This document shows, in pieces, positions 33,012 to 44,057 of a stretch of 64,000 nt of DNA. Both the position numbers and the translations under genes were made by a program. Each line of letters opens with the position of its first letter. Position 1 is the stretch's first letter. Below the pieces are notes generated by a model. That model was given only the letters and a program-made list of their open reading frames with translations. It made no database searches and was not told the origin of the DNA. Source of the stretch: Porphyrobacter sp. HT-58-2 (GTDB lineage: Bacteria > Pseudomonadota > Alphaproteobacteria > Sphingomonadales > Sphingomonadaceae). The stretch lies in NCBI RefSeq assembly GCF_002952215.1, contig NZ_CP022600.1, positions 2,046,001 to 2,110,000 of the forward strand. The letters run 5' to 3'.

Positions 33012-34394
33012 CTATGCCGCTACGGCACCGCGCATCCCGGTTGCGGCGGAGGCTTTGCGCGGGGCGCCCCGCTCGGCCAGAACGCGCGCCGAATCGAGGC
33101 GACGGCAATAGGAATGGAGACCGATCTGCAGCCCCACCAGCATCAGCATCACCGGCTGATAGGCGATCCCCTGAAACAGCGCGCCGACGATATAGATCAT
33201 TGCGCCCATCTGCAGCGCGGCGGCAAAGGGCGCGATCCAGCGCTCCGCCTCATCATCCCGGCCACGCCAACGGCGCTGTATGCGCTCCATCTGCCACAGC
33301 CCCAGCGCATGGAGCGCCAGCCAGATCGCCAGCCCCGGCCATCCCTGTTCGCCCAGCACTTCGAACACGGATGAATGGAACGCGCGCGCCTTGTCGGTCA
33401 CTTCGCGGTATTCGACGCTGGTCGTGTTCCCGTCCACCGTCTTGACCGGCATGACATAGGTGAAGCTATTGGAACGATAGGAATCGAACCCGCCCCCCAA
33501 TGGCTTTTCCTTGACGTAGTCGAGCGTCCATTCCCACACCGCCACGCGGGTTGAAGCGCTTTCATCGCCTGATGGCTCGAAGATCGTCGCCATGCGGTCG
33601 TAATAGGTCTGAGGCAGGAAAGGCAGGGCGGTTAGGCCGAGTACGCCCGCCCCGGCAATGAACATCACCCGCCGCTTGGTATAGCGCAGCATCAGCACAC
33701 CCAGTGCGGCAATGCAGAGCAGGCCGGTGCGCGCCTCTGTGCCGATCGGAACCAGCAGGCAGGCAAAGGTCAGCGCCGTCGCAAACCCGGTCACCATCCA
33801 GTGCTGGCGAAAGATCGTGCCGTGGCGCACGATCCACCAGATCATCGGGATCAGCCCGATCGCGACCGTGGCCAGTGTCGAGCTTTCATAAATGCCGCTA
33901 TTGTCCTTCACAAAGAACTGGAGGTTGGAATAGCCCCCGCCGCCCAGCACGGTCTTCATCCCTGTCCCGATCACGATGGTCGCCACTGACAAGGTCAGGA
34001 TCAGCGCCAGCCCCTCGATCCGGGCGCGAGTGGTGAGGGTGAGGGGGAGGAAGATCGCAAACAGCAGCGCCTTCCACACCCACTCCCACTTTGTCTGCGC
34101 ATCATCGGGGAAATCGGCGTTGCCGGTTGTCCACCAGCAATAGAGCAGCAGCGCCGCCATCAGCCCCTGCCGCAGCGTAAAGCGCGATCCGTCCTTGCGG
34201 TCGAGCGCGAGCCATCCGCCGAAGGCCGCAGCAAAGGCGATCAATGAGACCGGGATGCTGGTGATCAGGCTGTAGCCGATCCGCTGGGGTGCAAGGATGT
34301 CGATATAGACATAGAGCAGCACCCACAGGAACGGGCGCTTCAGCCCCAGCACCAGCACATAGCCGATGAAGGCGAGCAGGACGATGTCGAGCAT
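33012..34394 (-). CDS. O-antigen-ligase-like O-glycosylation ligase, exosortase-A-system type
   Basis: 460 residues with 10 or more hydrophobic helices and the Wzy_C/WaaL-like centre (LVPIGTEARTGLLCIAALG, then a periplasmic loop with STRVAVWEWTLDYVKEKPLG). Residues such as AFHSSVFEVLGEQGWPGLAI match the putative O-glycosylation ligase linked to exosortase A / PEP-CTERM systems. The start overlaps the stop of a small upstream gene by one base. Divergent from the TIGR04063-type glycosyltransferase gene. No exosortase or PEP-CTERM protein is in the window, so the rest of the system must lie elsewhere or be missing. Confidence 0.8.
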   Translation of the reverse strand: MLDIVLLAFIGYVLVLGLKRPFLWVLLYVYIDILAPQRIGYSLITSIPVSLIAFAAAFGGWLALDRKDGSRFTLRQGLMAALLLYCWWTTGNADFPDDAQTKWEWVWKALLFAIFLPLTLTTRARIEGLALILTLSVATIVIGTGMKTVLGGGGYSNLQFFVKDNSGIYESSTLATVAIGLIPMIWWIVRHGTIFRQHWMVTGFATALTFACLLVPIGTEARTGLLCIAALGVLMLRYTKRRVMFIAGAGVLGLTALPFLPQTYYDRMATIFEPSGDESASTRVAVWEWTLDYVKEKPLGGGFDSYRSNSFTYVMPVKTVDGNTTSVEYREVTDKARAFHSSVFEVLGEQGWPGLAIWLALHALGLWQMERIQRRWRGRDDEAERWIAPFAAALQMGAMIYIVGALFQGIAYQPVMLMLVGLQIGLHSYCRRLDSARVLAERGAPRKASAATGMRGAVAA

Positions 34395-34600
34395 CAGTCA
34401 CCAGGCCCTTCAGGTTCGGCAGAGCGCGACCGGCGCGCGGCGCTACGGCCCGCAGCGCTGGCAGCCTTGCGCCGGGCATTGGCCTTCTCGCCGAGTTCCC
34501 CGATCAGCGGATCTGCGTCCAGCCCCTGCTTGAGCACCAGCCGCAGCAGGGCAATGGCCATGAGGCCATGTCCAAGAGCAAGGGCGAAGTAATCGATCAT
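34394..34600 (-). CDS. small one-helix membrane protein coupled to the O-glycosylation ligase
   Basis: 68 residues from the ATG at 34600 (MIDYFALALGHGLMAIALLR), with one hydrophobic helix and a basic tail rich in R/A (ARRKAASAAGRSAARR). The stop overlaps the ligase start (TGATG). I recall similar short proteins beside this ligase in related bacteria, but no function is known. An upstream in-frame start at 34636 exists. Confidence 0.55.
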   Translation of the reverse strand: MIDYFALALGHGLMAIALLRLVLKQGLDADPLIGELGEKANARRKAASAAGRSAARRSRSAEPEGPGD

Positions 34601-34692
34601 CGGGTCAGGGCTTTCCGGGCCGGTGCGGCAGGCCATCCATACCCAACGCGAGTTGACGCGGCGTTAAGCACGTCGGGGCTATGGGCTTGCGC

Positions 34693-35955
34693 ATGACCCG
34701 CGTTCTGCACGTTCTCGACCACTCGCTGCCGCTTCACAGCGGCTATACCTTCCGCACGCGCGCCATCCTGAAGGCACAGCAGAGCCTCGGTCTCGAGGTG
34801 CGCGGGGTGACCGGGCAGCGGCACAATCTGGAGGCGGTGCTGGCCGGCTCGCCCGAGGAGGCGGATGGCCTCATCTTCCATCGCACGCCCGGCACGCCTT
34901 CCGGCCCGCCGCCCTTGCGCGAAATGGGCGAGATTGAGGCGCTGGCTGCGGCGATCATGCAGCTGGCCGATGAATGGCGGCCCGACATCATCCACGCCCA
35001 TTCGCCCGCCCTGTGCGGCGCGGCTGCCGAACGCGCGGCGCGGGCGCTGGGTGTGCCGTTCGTCTATGAGATCCGCGCCTTCTGGGAGGATGCGGCGGTC
35101 GGCAATCTGACCGGCACTGAAGGCAGCCTCAAATACCGCCTCACCCGCGCGCTCGAAACCCGCGTGGCGCGCGCCGCCGATGCGCTGTTCACGATCTGCC
35201 ACGGCCTTAGGCAAGATCTGGCGGCGCGCGGCATTCCCGCAGAGCGCATCCATGTCATGCCCAATGGCGTCGACCTTACCCTGTTCGGTGACCCGCCGCT
35301 GCGCGATGATGCGCTGGCGGGTGAGCTTGGCATTGCGCCCGGTGCTCCGGTGATCGGCTATATCGGCAGCTTCTATGCCTATGAGGGGGTCGATGATCTG
35401 ATCGCCGCCATGCCGATCCTGCGCCAGGCGCATCCCGAAGCGCGGCTGCTGCTGGTAGGGGCGGGGCCGATGGCCGAAAGCTGGCGCGCTGCCGCTGCCG
35501 CCTTGCCCGAGCCTGAGGCAGTGATCTTCACCGGTCGCGTCCCCCATGCCGAGGTCGAGCGCTACTATTCGCTTGTCGATGTTCTCGCCTATCCTCGCAA
35601 GTCCCAGCGCCTGACCGATCTGGTCACGCCCCTCAAGCCTCTGGAAGCCATGGCCCAGCGGCGGCTGGTGGCGGCATCCAGCGTTGGCGGACACCGCGAA
35701 CTGATCACGGATGGCGACACCGGCACGCTCTTCCCGCCGGATGATCCCGCCGCCTGTGCCGCTGCGCTCGCCCGCTTGCTCGAAGCGCGTGAGGGCTGGG
35801 AGGCGATGAAGGACCGCGCCGTTGCCCACGTCCGCACCCGCCACGATTGGGCCGAGAACGCCCGCAATTATCTCTCTGTTTACCATCTCTTGCTAGCCGG
35901 TGGACATGACGGCGGCGCGCAAGCCAGCGCCCTTCCGGTGGTTGCAACAGGATGA
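34693..35955 (+). CDS. family-4-type glycosyltransferase, exosortase-A-system associated (TIGR04063-like)
   Basis: 420 residues from the ATG at 34693 (MTRVLHVLDHSLPLHSGYTF), chosen over 34681 because family members begin this way. GT-B fold: HAHSPALCGAAAERAARALG and EIRAFWEDAAVGN in the N-domain; VMPNGVD, IGYIGSFYAYEGVDDLIAAM and the EX7E-like KPLEAMAQRRLVAASSVGGH in the C-domain. It transfers a sugar during exopolysaccharide or glycoprotein assembly at the cytoplasmic membrane face. Divergent from the O-glycosylation ligase operon. Confidence 0.85.
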   Translation: MTRVLHVLDHSLPLHSGYTFRTRAILKAQQSLGLEVRGVTGQRHNLEAVLAGSPEEADGLIFHRTPGTPSGPPPLREMGEIEALAAAIMQLADEWRPDIIHAHSPALCGAAAERAARALGVPFVYEIRAFWEDAAVGNLTGTEGSLKYRLTRALETRVARAADALFTICHGLRQDLAARGIPAERIHVMPNGVDLTLFGDPPLRDDALAGELGIAPGAPVIGYIGSFYAYEGVDDLIAAMPILRQAHPEARLLLVGAGPMAESWRAAAAALPEPEAVIFTGRVPHAEVERYYSLVDVLAYPRKSQRLTDLVTPLKPLEAMAQRRLVAASSVGGHRELITDGDTGTLFPPDDPAACAAALARLLEAREGWEAMKDRAVAHVRTRHDWAENARNYLSVYHLLLAGGHDGGAQASALPVVATG

Positions 35956-35962
35956 TGGGTCA

Positions 35963-36943
35963 ATGACAGCGGGCAAGCAGGATCGGCCGAAGCGCAGCAA
36001 GCGGGAAAAGCGCGCGAAATCAGAGCTGCGCGGGCCCGGCGGGCTGGTATCCCACCGCGTTTTTGCGCCGGCGCTGGGCCTTTGGGGAGTAATGCTGGGT
36101 GGACTGGTAGTGCTGGTGCTGCCCCCGGTGATGATTGAAACCGCGACGCGCGGGACACTCATCGCAACAATCGGGCTCCCTGTGCATTTGACCATCGCGT
36201 TGCTGGCGGCTGTGGTGCTGGGCGGCGGACTGTTTGCGTTGGCCTCTGTCGTCAGCAGTGCGGCACGTCGCCGCGCCAAGTCCATTTCGATTGCCGAACT
36301 GGCCGGCCGACGGCTGCGTCCGATCGATCCTGTGCGCGATCTGGGCACGAGCAGCATCGATGACCCGATCGACACGATCCCATTTGCTACTCCCGCCTGG
36401 CGCGAGGCGCCGGAGGCCGAAGCGGCAGTTGCAGCCGAACCAGAGCCCAAGGCAGAAGTTTGCGAGGCAGAGGTGCCAGCGGCGGCTCCCCGATCACTCG
36501 ATCTGTCCGAATTCGCGGAATTGCCCGGCCGCAACGCAGTCTGGGTCGAGGAGCCTGCACCGGTCGCACAGGATATGCCGGAGCTGGAAGCCGAACTGCC
36601 GCGCGACACGGACATGGCACCGCCGCGGCCTGTTGCCAGAATCAAGCCAGCGGCACCTCCGCTCCATCCCAGCGCTGCCGCGCTCGCTCGCCTGAGAGCC
36701 GTGCCGCCGAGCGAACTCAGCATCGTTCAGATGGTCGAACGGTTTGCTGGCGCACTCCACGAACATCGCACCGCCGCCCCCGGCAAGGCCTTGTCTGCGC
36801 AGGACATTGCCGCACGCGAGGCTGCTCTTGCCGAAGCGCTGCGGGCGCTTGCCGCACTCAGCAGCCGCTCCGCTCCGGAGACGGAGGCCGAACCGTTGCA
36901 AGCGGCGATTGCCCGTCTTCAGGGGATGCGCGGAGCGGCCTGA
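35963..36943 (+). CDS. hypothetical membrane protein with two helices and a long acidic/Ala-Pro-rich tail
   Basis: 326 residues from the ATG at 35963; an ATG at 35900 would overlap the glycosyltransferase gene by 56 bp. A basic N-terminus (GKQDRPKRSKREKRAKSELR) precedes two transmembrane helices (LGLWGVMLGGLVVLVLPPVM; VHLTIALLAAVVLGGGLFAL). A cytosolic tail of about 200 residues follows, rich in E/A/P with a helical Ala-rich end. I do not recognise a family. It follows the glycosyltransferase gene closely and may be co-transcribed. Confidence 0.65.
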   Translation: MTAGKQDRPKRSKREKRAKSELRGPGGLVSHRVFAPALGLWGVMLGGLVVLVLPPVMIETATRGTLIATIGLPVHLTIALLAAVVLGGGLFALASVVSSAARRRAKSISIAELAGRRLRPIDPVRDLGTSSIDDPIDTIPFATPAWREAPEAEAAVAAEPEPKAEVCEAEVPAAAPRSLDLSEFAELPGRNAVWVEEPAPVAQDMPELEAELPRDTDMAPPRPVARIKPAAPPLHPSAAALARLRAVPPSELSIVQMVERFAGALHEHRTAAPGKALSAQDIAAREAALAEALRALAALSSRSAPETEAEPLQAAIARLQGMRGAA

Positions 36944-37155
36944 CCGGCCCGGTCGCACGCAAAAGGTGCAACCGACGCGGCGAAAGAGTGCGCCATGCGC
37001 AATCTATTGATAGTCTGAATACCTCTGCGAGAAATAAAACTTCGCGCATACCCATTGCCAAATCTGCTTCCTGTCGGCATGAGGGGCCCGAAAACGGGCT
37101 AGGGCGACCCAGCAGGGGTCAAACCGCCCGCTAGACCTGCCAAGGGCGTGTTCCC

Positions 37156-37215
37156 GGCATGAGCGATCATGCCATACGGGTTCGCGCCTGTCGGTATCTG
37201 ACAGATCGGATTTTT
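37156..37215 (+). promoter_or_regulatory. gltB leader with two hairpins
   Basis: GGCATGA-GCGA-TCATGCC (37156-37173) is a perfect 7-bp stem closed by a GNRA loop. CTGTC-N7-GACAG (37188-37204) follows, with TTTTT at 37211-37215 just before the chosen gltB ATG. The second hairpin plus T-run is weakly terminator-like, so transcript attenuation is possible (inference). The 210 bp upstream, back to the preceding gene, show nothing else recognisable. Confidence 0.3.
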
Positions 37216-37218
37216 GCC

Positions 37219-40200
37219 ATGGGATATCCCTCCTCCCAGGGTCTTTACGACCCCGCCAACGAACACGACGCCTGCGGCGTCGGCATGGTTGCGCACATCA
37301 AGGGAGAGAAAAGCCACGCGATCGTGACCAGCGCGCTCGAGATTCTCGAGAAGCTTGATCATCGCGGCGCAGTGGGGGCCGACCCGCTGCTGGGTGACGG
37401 CGCGGGCATTCTCATCCAGATTCCCGATCCGCTGATCCGCCGCTGGGCCGAAGCACAGGGCCATGATCTGCCCGCGCCCGGCGATTACGGGGTGGCGATG
37501 TGTTTCCTGCCGCAGGACGATGCTGCACGCGCCTTCGTCAAGAGCCGGATGGAGACTTTCACCGCCAAGGAAGGCCAGAGCTTCATCGGCTGGCGCGCCG
37601 TGCCGACAACGATGGATGGCCTCGGAGCGGCGGTGATCGCCTCGATGCCCGTGATCGAGATGGCGGTGATCGGCCGTGGCCCGAATTGCGCCGATCAGGA
37701 CGCTTTTGAAAGGAAGCTGCTCACCATCCGCAAGCAGGTCCAGAACCCGCTCGCGAGCCTCGCCGAAAAGCACGGTCTGCCGGGGGTGACCGAGACCTAT
37801 CTCCCCAGCTTCTCGACCCGCACCATCGTCTACAAGGGGCTGCTGCTGGCGACCCAGGTGGGCAGCTTCTACGACGATCTGCGCGACCCTGCCTGCGTTT
37901 CGGCGCTGGGCCTTGTTCACCAGCGCTTTTCCACCAACACCTTCCCCAGCTGGCGGCTGGCGCACCCGTTCCGGTTCATCGCCCACAACGGCGAGATCAA
38001 CACCGTGCGCGGCAACGTCAACTGGATGAACGCGCGCCGCCGCACCATGGAAAGCGAGCTGCTCGGCCCCGATCTCGACAAGATGTGGCCGATCATCCCG
38101 CACGGGCAATCGGACACGGCGTGTCTCGACAATGCGCTCGAACTGCTGATCGCCGGGGGCTATTCGCTGGCCCATGCGATGATGATGCTGATCCCCGAAG
38201 CGTGGAGCGGCAATGCGTTGATGGACCCCGCGCGGCGGGCGTTCTACGAATATCACGCCGCGCTGATGGAGCCGTGGGACGGCCCGGCGGCGGTGTGCTT
38301 CACCGATGGCCGCCAGATTGGCGCGACGCTGGATCGCAACGGGCTGCGGCCTGCGCGCTTCTGCGTGACTAGCGATGATATCGTCTGCCTTGCTTCGGAA
38401 AGCGGCGTGCTGCCGTTTGCCGAGGAGGACATTGTCCGCAAGTGGCGGCTCCAGCCCGGCAAGATGCTGCTGATCGATCTGGAGCAGGGCCGGATCATCG
38501 AGGATGATGAGCTGAAGGCCGATCTGGCGGGGGCAGAGCCCTATGCCAAGTGGCTGGCGCAGGCCCAGTACAAGCTGGAAGACATCACTGACATCATCCC
38601 CGAACTGGCTGCGATTCCCCCGGAGGAAACCACGCTGCTCCAGCGCCAGCAAGCCTTCGGCTACACGCAGGAGGACATTGCCCGCTTCCTCGAACCGCTG
38701 GCGGTGGACGGCGATGATCCGGTCGGCTCGATGGGTACCGACACGCCGATTGCCGTGCTCTCGAACCGGGCGCGGCTGCTCTACGATTACTTCAAGCAGA
38801 ACTTCGCGCAGGTCACCAATCCGCCGATCGACCCGATCCGCGAAGAACTGGTGATGAGCCTCACCAGCATGATCGGCCCGCGCCCCAATCTGCTGGGCCG
38901 CGATGCCGGGACGCACAAGCGTCTGGAGGTCGATCAGCCTATCCTGACGAACGAGGATCTGGCCAAGATCCGTTCGGTCGAAGAAGCGCTCGACGGCGCG
39001 TTCCGCTGCGCCACGATCGACATCACATGGGATGCGAGCAGCGGGGCCGAAGGCCTTGAAATGGCGCTGAAGGAGATGTGCTGGGCCGCGACCGAAGCGG
39101 TGCTGCAGGATCACAACATCCTGATTCTCAGTGATCGCAGCCAAAGCGAGCACCGGGTGCCGATGCCCGCGCTGCTGGCGACGGCGGCGGTGCATCATCA
39201 CCTCGTGCGGCAGGGTCTCAGGATGCAGACCGGCCTTGTGGTTGAAACCGGCGAGGCGCGCGAAGTGCATCACTTCTGCGTGCTGGCAGGTTACGGCGCG
39301 GAAGCGATCAACCCCTATCTCGCCTTCGAGACGATCGAGGCGTTGCGGGTCAAGCGTCACCCCGATCTGAGCCCGGCGAAGGTGCAGCAGAACTTCATCA
39401 AGGGCGTCGGCAAGGGCATTCGCAAGGTCATGTCCAAGATGGGCATTTCGACCTATCAGTCGTACTGCGGCGCGCAGATCTTCGACGCGGTCGGCCTGTC
39501 CACAGCCTTCGTCGAGAAGTACTTCACCGGCACGGCCACGACCATCGAAGGCATCGGCCTTGCCGAGGTCGCTGAGGAAGCCCTGCGCCGCCACGGTCAG
39601 GCTTACGGCGACAACCCGCTTTATGACGGGATGCTCGATGTCGGCGGCATCTACCAGTATCGCCTGCGCGGCGAAGAGCACGCCTGGACGCCGCAGAACG
39701 TCGCCCAGCTCCAGCACGCGGTGCGCGGCAATGATCCGAAGAACTACGAGGAGTTCGCGAAGTCGATCAACGAGCAGTCGGAACGCCTGCTGACGATCCG
39801 CGGATTGCTGGAGTTCAAGAAGGCCGACCAGCCGATCCCGCTCGAGGAAGTGGAACCGGCAAGCGAAATCGTGAAGCGGTTCTCGACCGGCGCGATGAGC
39901 CTCGGCTCGATCAGCCACGAAGCGCACTCGACCATGGCGATCGCGATGAACCGCATCGGCGGGCGCTCGAACACCGGTGAGGGCGGGGAGGAGCCGTTCC
40001 GTTTCAAGCCGCTCGACAACGGCGATTCGATGCGCAGCCGGATCAAGCAGGTTGCTTCCGGCCGGTTTGGTGTGACCACCGAATATCTCGTCAACTCGGA
40101 CGACATCCAGATCAAGATGGCGCAGGGCGCGAAGCCCGGCGAAGGCGGCCAGCTGCCCGGCCACAAGGTCGACAAGCGCATCGGCGCGGTGCGGCACTCG

Positions 40201-41859
40201 ACTCCGGGCGTGGGCCTGATTTCGCCGCCGCCGCACCACGACATCTATTCGATCGAGGATCTCGCGCAGCTGATCCACGACTTGAAGAACGTGAACCGGC
40301 AAGCGCGCATTTCGGTCAAGCTGGTGTCCGAAGTGGGCGTCGGCACGGTTGCTGCCGGCGTGTCCAAGGCGCGCGCAGACCATGTCACCATTGCGGGCTA
40401 TGATGGCGGGACGGGCGCTTCGCCGCTGACCTCGCTGACCCATGCGGGTTCGCCCTGGGAAATCGGCCTTGCCGAAACCCAGCAGACGCTGCTGCTCAAC
40501 GATCTGCGCGAACGCATCGCGGTGCAGGTCGATGGCGGCCTGCGCACCGGACGCGACGTCGCCATCGGCGCGCTGCTGGGCGCGGACGAGTTCGGATTTG
40601 CCACCGCGCCGCTAATCGCGGCCGGGTGCATCATGATGCGCAAGTGCCATCTCAACACCTGCCCCGTCGGCGTTGCCACGCAAGACCCGGTGCTGCGCGC
40701 GCGCTTTACCGGGCAGCCCGAGCACGTGGTCAACTACATGTTCTTCGTGGCCGAGGAACTGCGCCAGATCATGGCCGAAATGGGCTTCCGCACCGTTGAT
40801 GAGATGGTGGGCCGGGTCGACCGGCTCGACACCCGCCGGATGGAGCGCCACTGGAAGGCGCGGGGCATCGACCTGTCGCGTATCCTTCATCAGGTGCCGC
40901 TCAAGGAAGGTGCCTCGCTGCGCCAGACCGGCACGCAGGATCACGGGCTCGACGGTGCACTCGATAATCGCCTCATTGCCGATTGCCGCACGGCCATCGA
41001 CACCAAGGCGCCGGTGCAGCTTGAATATGAGGTCAGGAACGTCAACCGCACGGTCGGCGCGATGCTGTCCGGTGAAGTCGCCAAGGCTCACGGACATCAG
41101 GGCCTGCCAACCGACACGATCCGCATCAACCTGACGGGCGTCGCCGGGCAGAGCTTCGGCGCCTGGCTTGCCCACGGCGTGACGCTCGATCTGGTCGGCG
41201 ATGCCAATGACTATGTCGGCAAGGGGCTGTCAGGCGGCCGCATCATCGTTCGTCAACCTGAGGCCGCGCCGCGTGCCTCGCAGGACAACATCATCGTCGG
41301 CAATACCGTGCTTTACGGCGCGATTGCGGGTGAGGCCTATTTCAACGGCGTGGCGGGCGAACGCTTCGCGGTCAGGAACTCGGGCGCCATCGCGGTGGTC
41401 GAAGGCACAGGCGATCACGGCTGCGAATACATGACCGGCGGCGTGGTGGTGGTGCTCGGCAAGACCGGGCGCAACTTCGCCGCGGGCATGAGCGGCGGGG
41501 TCGCCTATGTTTATGACCCGGACGGCGAATTCAGCAATCTGGTCAATCACGCGCAAGTTGATCTGCTGCCGATCAGCGCCGCGCCGGATGCCGAGGAAGG
41601 GACGGGCCGTCCGGCTCAGCGCCCGCGCTCGGTGAGCGATTTCGGCATGGGCGACATGCTGCGCCACGACGCAGAGCGGCTGCGCATCCTCGTCGAACGC
41701 CACCAGCTCCACACCGGATCGAAGCTGGCAGGCGCGCTGCTGGCCGATTGGGACGCTGCGCTCTCGCGCTTCGTCAAGGTGATGCCGCGCGATTATGCCA
41801 AGGCGCTTCAGAAGCTCGAAGCCGAGCGCAATGAAGCCGCCAGCGTCGCTGCCGAATAG
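37219..41859 (+). CDS. gltB: glutamate synthase (NADPH) large subunit
   Basis: 1546 residues from the ATG at 37219 ([20 protein letters not shown]). The Cys of [13 protein letters not shown] becomes the N-terminal nucleophile after propeptide removal. An upstream ATG at 37159 lies in a hairpin and is less likely. Class II amidotransferase residues [12 protein letters not shown] and NHNGEIN-like HNGEINTV are present, as are the FMN domain ([20 protein letters not shown]) and the 3Fe-4S cysteines in [15 protein letters not shown]. The GXGXG-type beta-helix domain closes the protein. It makes two glutamates from glutamine and 2-oxoglutarate with GltD. The long antisense open frames opposite it are composition artefacts. 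Confidence 0.97.
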   Translation: MGYPSSQGLYDPANEHDACGVGMVAHIKGEKSHAIVTSALEILEKLDHRGAVGADPLLGDGAGILIQIPDPLIRRWAEAQGHDLPAPGDYGVAMCFLPQDDAARAFVKSRMETFTAKEGQSFIGWRAVPTTMDGLGAAVIASMPVIEMAVIGRGPNCADQDAFERKLLTIRKQVQNPLASLAEKHGLPGVTETYLPSFSTRTIVYKGLLLATQVGSFYDDLRDPACVSALGLVHQRFSTNTFPSWRLAHPFRFIAHNGEINTVRGNVNWMNARRRTMESELLGPDLDKMWPIIPHGQSDTACLDNALELLIAGGYSLAHAMMMLIPEAWSGNALMDPARRAFYEYHAALMEPWDGPAAVCFTDGRQIGATLDRNGLRPARFCVTSDDIVCLASESGVLPFAEEDIVRKWRLQPGKMLLIDLEQGRIIEDDELKADLAGAEPYAKWLAQAQYKLEDITDIIPELAAIPPEETTLLQRQQAFGYTQEDIARFLEPLAVDGDDPVGSMGTDTPIAVLSNRARLLYDYFKQNFAQVTNPPIDPIREELVMSLTSMIGPRPNLLGRDAGTHKRLEVDQPILTNEDLAKIRSVEEALDGAFRCATIDITWDASSGAEGLEMALKEMCWAATEAVLQDHNILILSDRSQSEHRVPMPALLATAAVHHHLVRQGLRMQTGLVVETGEAREVHHFCVLAGYGAEAINPYLAFETIEALRVKRHPDLSPAKVQQNFIKGVGKGIRKVMSKMGISTYQSYCGAQIFDAVGLSTAFVEKYFTGTATTIEGIGLAEVAEEALRRHGQAYGDNPLYDGMLDVGGIYQYRLRGEEHAWTPQNVAQLQHAVRGNDPKNYEEFAKSINEQSERLLTIRGLLEFKKADQPIPLEEVEPASEIVKRFSTGAMSLGSISHEAHSTMAIAMNRIGGRSNTGEGGEEPFRFKPLDNGDSMRSRIKQVASGRFGVTTEYLVNSDDIQIKMAQGAKPGEGGQLPGHKVDKRIGAVRHSTPGVGLISPPPHHDIYSIEDLAQLIHDLKNVNRQARISVKLVSEVGVGTVAAGVSKARADHVTIAGYDGGTGASPLTSLTHAGSPWEIGLAETQQTLLLNDLRERIAVQVDGGLRTGRDVAIGALLGADEFGFATAPLIAAGCIMMRKCHLNTCPVGVATQDPVLRARFTGQPEHVVNYMFFVAEELRQIMAEMGFRTVDEMVGRVDRLDTRRMERHWKARGIDLSRILHQVPLKEGASLRQTGTQDHGLDGALDNRLIADCRTAIDTKAPVQLEYEVRNVNRTVGAMLSGEVAKAHGHQGLPTDTIRINLTGVAGQSFGAWLAHGVTLDLVGDANDYVGKGLSGGRIIVRQPEAAPRASQDNIIVGNTVLYGAIAGEAYFNGVAGERFAVRNSGAIAVVEGTGDHGCEYMTGGVVVVLGKTGRNFAAGMSGGVAYVYDPDGEFSNLVNHAQVDLLPISAAPDAEEGTGRPAQRPRSVSDFGMGDMLRHDAERLRILVERHQLHTGSKLAGALLADWDAALSRFVKVMPRDYAKALQKLEAERNEAASVAAE

Positions 41860-41882
41860 ATTTCACAGAACGAGACAGTACA

Positions 41883-43319
41883 ATGGGCAAGGAAACCGGA
41901 TTTCTCGAGTTGGACCGCCGCGAGCGGGATTATCTCGATCCCAAGGAGCGGTTGAAGAACTACCGCGAATTCGTCATCCAGCCGGATGATGCGACGCTGA
42001 CCGGGCAGGCTTCGCGCTGCATGAATTGCGGGATTCCCTACTGCCATAACGGCTGTCCGGTGAACAACATGATCCCGGACTGGAACCACCTCGTCTACGA
42101 GGCGGACTGGAAGCGGGCGCTGGATAATCTACACTCCACCAACAACTTCCCCGAATTTACGGGGCGCATCTGCCCCGCACCCTGCGAGGCGGCGTGCACG
42201 CTCAACATCATCGACCAGCCGGTGACCATCAAGTCGATCGAATGCGCCATCGTCGATCGCGGGTGGAAGGAAGGCTGGGTCAAGCCGCAGATCGCCGAGA
42301 AGAAGACCGGCAAATCGGTAGCGGTGGTCGGTTCCGGCCCGGCGGGTCTCGCCTGCGCGCAGCAGCTGGCGCGCGCTGGCCATTCGGTGACGGTGTTCGA
42401 GAAGTCGGACCGGGTGGGCGGCCTGCTGCGTTACGGCATTCCCGACTTCAAGATGGAAAAGCACCTCATCAACCGTCGCTGCCAGCAGATGGAAGCCGAA
42501 GGGGTAACGTTCAAGACCTCCAAGGAAGTGGGCGTCGATGTGTCGTTCAAGTCCTTGCAGGAGAATTTCGACGCGGTGGTGCTGGCAGGCGGTGCGGAAG
42601 ATGCGCGCCAGCTCGCCATTCCCGGCGCCGAAATGCCTGGCGTGCGATTGGCGATGGAATTCCTCACCCAGCAGAACAAGCGCGTGGCGGGCGATGATGA
42701 ACTGCGTGCCGCCCCGCGCGGGAGCCTGTTGGCGACCGGCAAGCATGTCGTGGTGCTTGGCGGAGGCGATACCGGCAGCGACTGCGTCGGCACCTCGAAC
42801 CGACAGGGCGCCTTGAGCGTGACGCAGCTCGAAATCATGCCCAAGCCGCCGGAGAAAGAGGACAAGGCGCTGACCTGGCCCGATTGGCCGATGAAGCTGC
42901 GCACCTCGTCCAGCCATCAGGAAGGTGTCGAGCGCGACTGGGCGGTGCTCGCCAAGCGCGTCCTTGGTGATGGCGAGAAAGTCACCGGCCTCGAATGCGT
43001 GCGCGTCGAATGGCAAGGCGGGCAGATGCAGGAAATGGCGGGGACTGAATTCACCATCCCGGCTGATCTCATCTTGCTGGCGATGGGTTTTGTCGGGCCG
43101 AAGAAGGCAGGGCTGCTCGAACAGGCGGGCGTCGATCTGACCGCGCGCGGCAATGTCGATGCCGACACCAACAATTACGCCACCAGCGTTCCGGGCGTGT
43201 TCGCCTGCGGCGACATGCGGCGCGGTCAGAGCCTTGTGGTCTGGGCGATCCGCGAAGGCCGTCAGGCCGCCCGCGCGGTGGACGAGGCGCTGATGGGGGT
43301 TTCCGAACTGCCGCGCTGA
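41883..43319 (+). CDS. gltD: glutamate synthase (NADPH) small subunit
   Basis: 478 residues, 23 bp after gltB. N-terminal Fe-S cysteines occur in [19 protein letters not shown] and [13 protein letters not shown]. The FAD-binding motif is [21 protein letters not shown] and the NADPH-binding motif is [20 protein letters not shown]. The C-terminal [20 protein letters not shown] completes the FAD site. It passes electrons from NADPH to GltB. Intact and of normal length. Confidence 0.97.
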   Translation: MGKETGFLELDRRERDYLDPKERLKNYREFVIQPDDATLTGQASRCMNCGIPYCHNGCPVNNMIPDWNHLVYEADWKRALDNLHSTNNFPEFTGRICPAPCEAACTLNIIDQPVTIKSIECAIVDRGWKEGWVKPQIAEKKTGKSVAVVGSGPAGLACAQQLARAGHSVTVFEKSDRVGGLLRYGIPDFKMEKHLINRRCQQMEAEGVTFKTSKEVGVDVSFKSLQENFDAVVLAGGAEDARQLAIPGAEMPGVRLAMEFLTQQNKRVAGDDELRAAPRGSLLATGKHVVVLGGGDTGSDCVGTSNRQGALSVTQLEIMPKPPEKEDKALTWPDWPMKLRTSSSHQEGVERDWAVLAKRVLGDGEKVTGLECVRVEWQGGQMQEMAGTEFTIPADLILLAMGFVGPKKAGLLEQAGVDLTARGNVDADTNNYATSVPGVFACGDMRRGQSLVVWAIREGRQAARAVDEALMGVSELPR

Positions 43320-43322
43320 GCC

Positions 43323-44048
43323 ATGCCCGCTCCGGTTCTTCCCAAGGCGCTGGCCTTCGACGTGTTCGGTACGGTTGTCGACTGGCGCACCAGTGTTGCG
43401 CGGGAGTCCGCAGCGTTCCTAGCGGCGATCGGACACAGCGACATTGATGCAGCCGCTTTTGCCGATGCGTGGCGGGCGCAGTATATCGCGGCGATGATCG
43501 GGATGCGCAAATCGGGCCGCGCCTTCGTGCCGCTCGATGTGCTGCACCGCGAGATGCTGGAAGCGGCCTTTCGCGAGCGCGATGTCGATCCGGCGCGCCT
43601 TGATCCTGATCTACTGGCCGACTGGAACCGCGCCTGGCACCGGCTTGATCCCTGGCCGGACACGGTCGAGGGGCTGACCCGGTTGAAGACGCGGTTTCCG
43701 ATAGTCACGCTGTCGAACGGGAATGTCGCGCTGTTGCTGACGATGGCGCGGCGCGCTGGCCTGCCGTGGGATGCTATTCTGGGAGCTGAGATCACGAAGG
43801 CCTACAAGCCCGATCCGCAGGCCTATCTCGGCACTGCCGAAGTGCTGGGTATTGCCCCCGGCGAACTGTGCCTTGTCGCCGCGCATCATGGCGATCTGGC
43901 AGCGGCGCGGGCCTGCGACTTGCAGACGGCCTACGTCGATCGCCCGGACGAATATGGCGGCGCGCCCGCGCCTGACGCGCATCACGAGCAGGTGTGGGAG
44001 TGGTCCGCGCCGAGCCTGACGGCGCTGGCTGATCAGCTGGGCTGCTGA
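43323..44048 (+). CDS. haloacid dehalogenase, type II (HAD superfamily)
   Basis: 241 residues, starting 3 bp after gltD. HAD motif I is AFDVFGTVVDWR with the nucleophilic Asp; motif II is PIVTLSNGNV; motif III lysine is in EITKAYKPDPQAYLGTAEVL; and AAHHGDLAAAR stands in for motif IV. The order and the FGT variant match L-2-haloacid dehalogenases, though many HAD proteins of this type have other substrates. Ends 9 bp from the convergent nitroreductase gene. Confidence 0.85.
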   Translation: MPAPVLPKALAFDVFGTVVDWRTSVARESAAFLAAIGHSDIDAAAFADAWRAQYIAAMIGMRKSGRAFVPLDVLHREMLEAAFRERDVDPARLDPDLLADWNRAWHRLDPWPDTVEGLTRLKTRFPIVTLSNGNVALLLTMARRAGLPWDAILGAEITKAYKPDPQAYLGTAEVLGIAPGELCLVAAHHGDLAAARACDLQTAYVDRPDEYGGAPAPDAHHEQVWEWSAPSLTALADQLGC

Positions 44049-44057
44049 ACGCGCGCC

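Noticed and set aside
37099..40443. 1114-codon open frame on the minus strand opposite gltB
   Set aside because: It is fully antisense to a clearly conserved gltB and has an Arg/His/Gly-rich composition with no domain; a GC-rich shadow frame.
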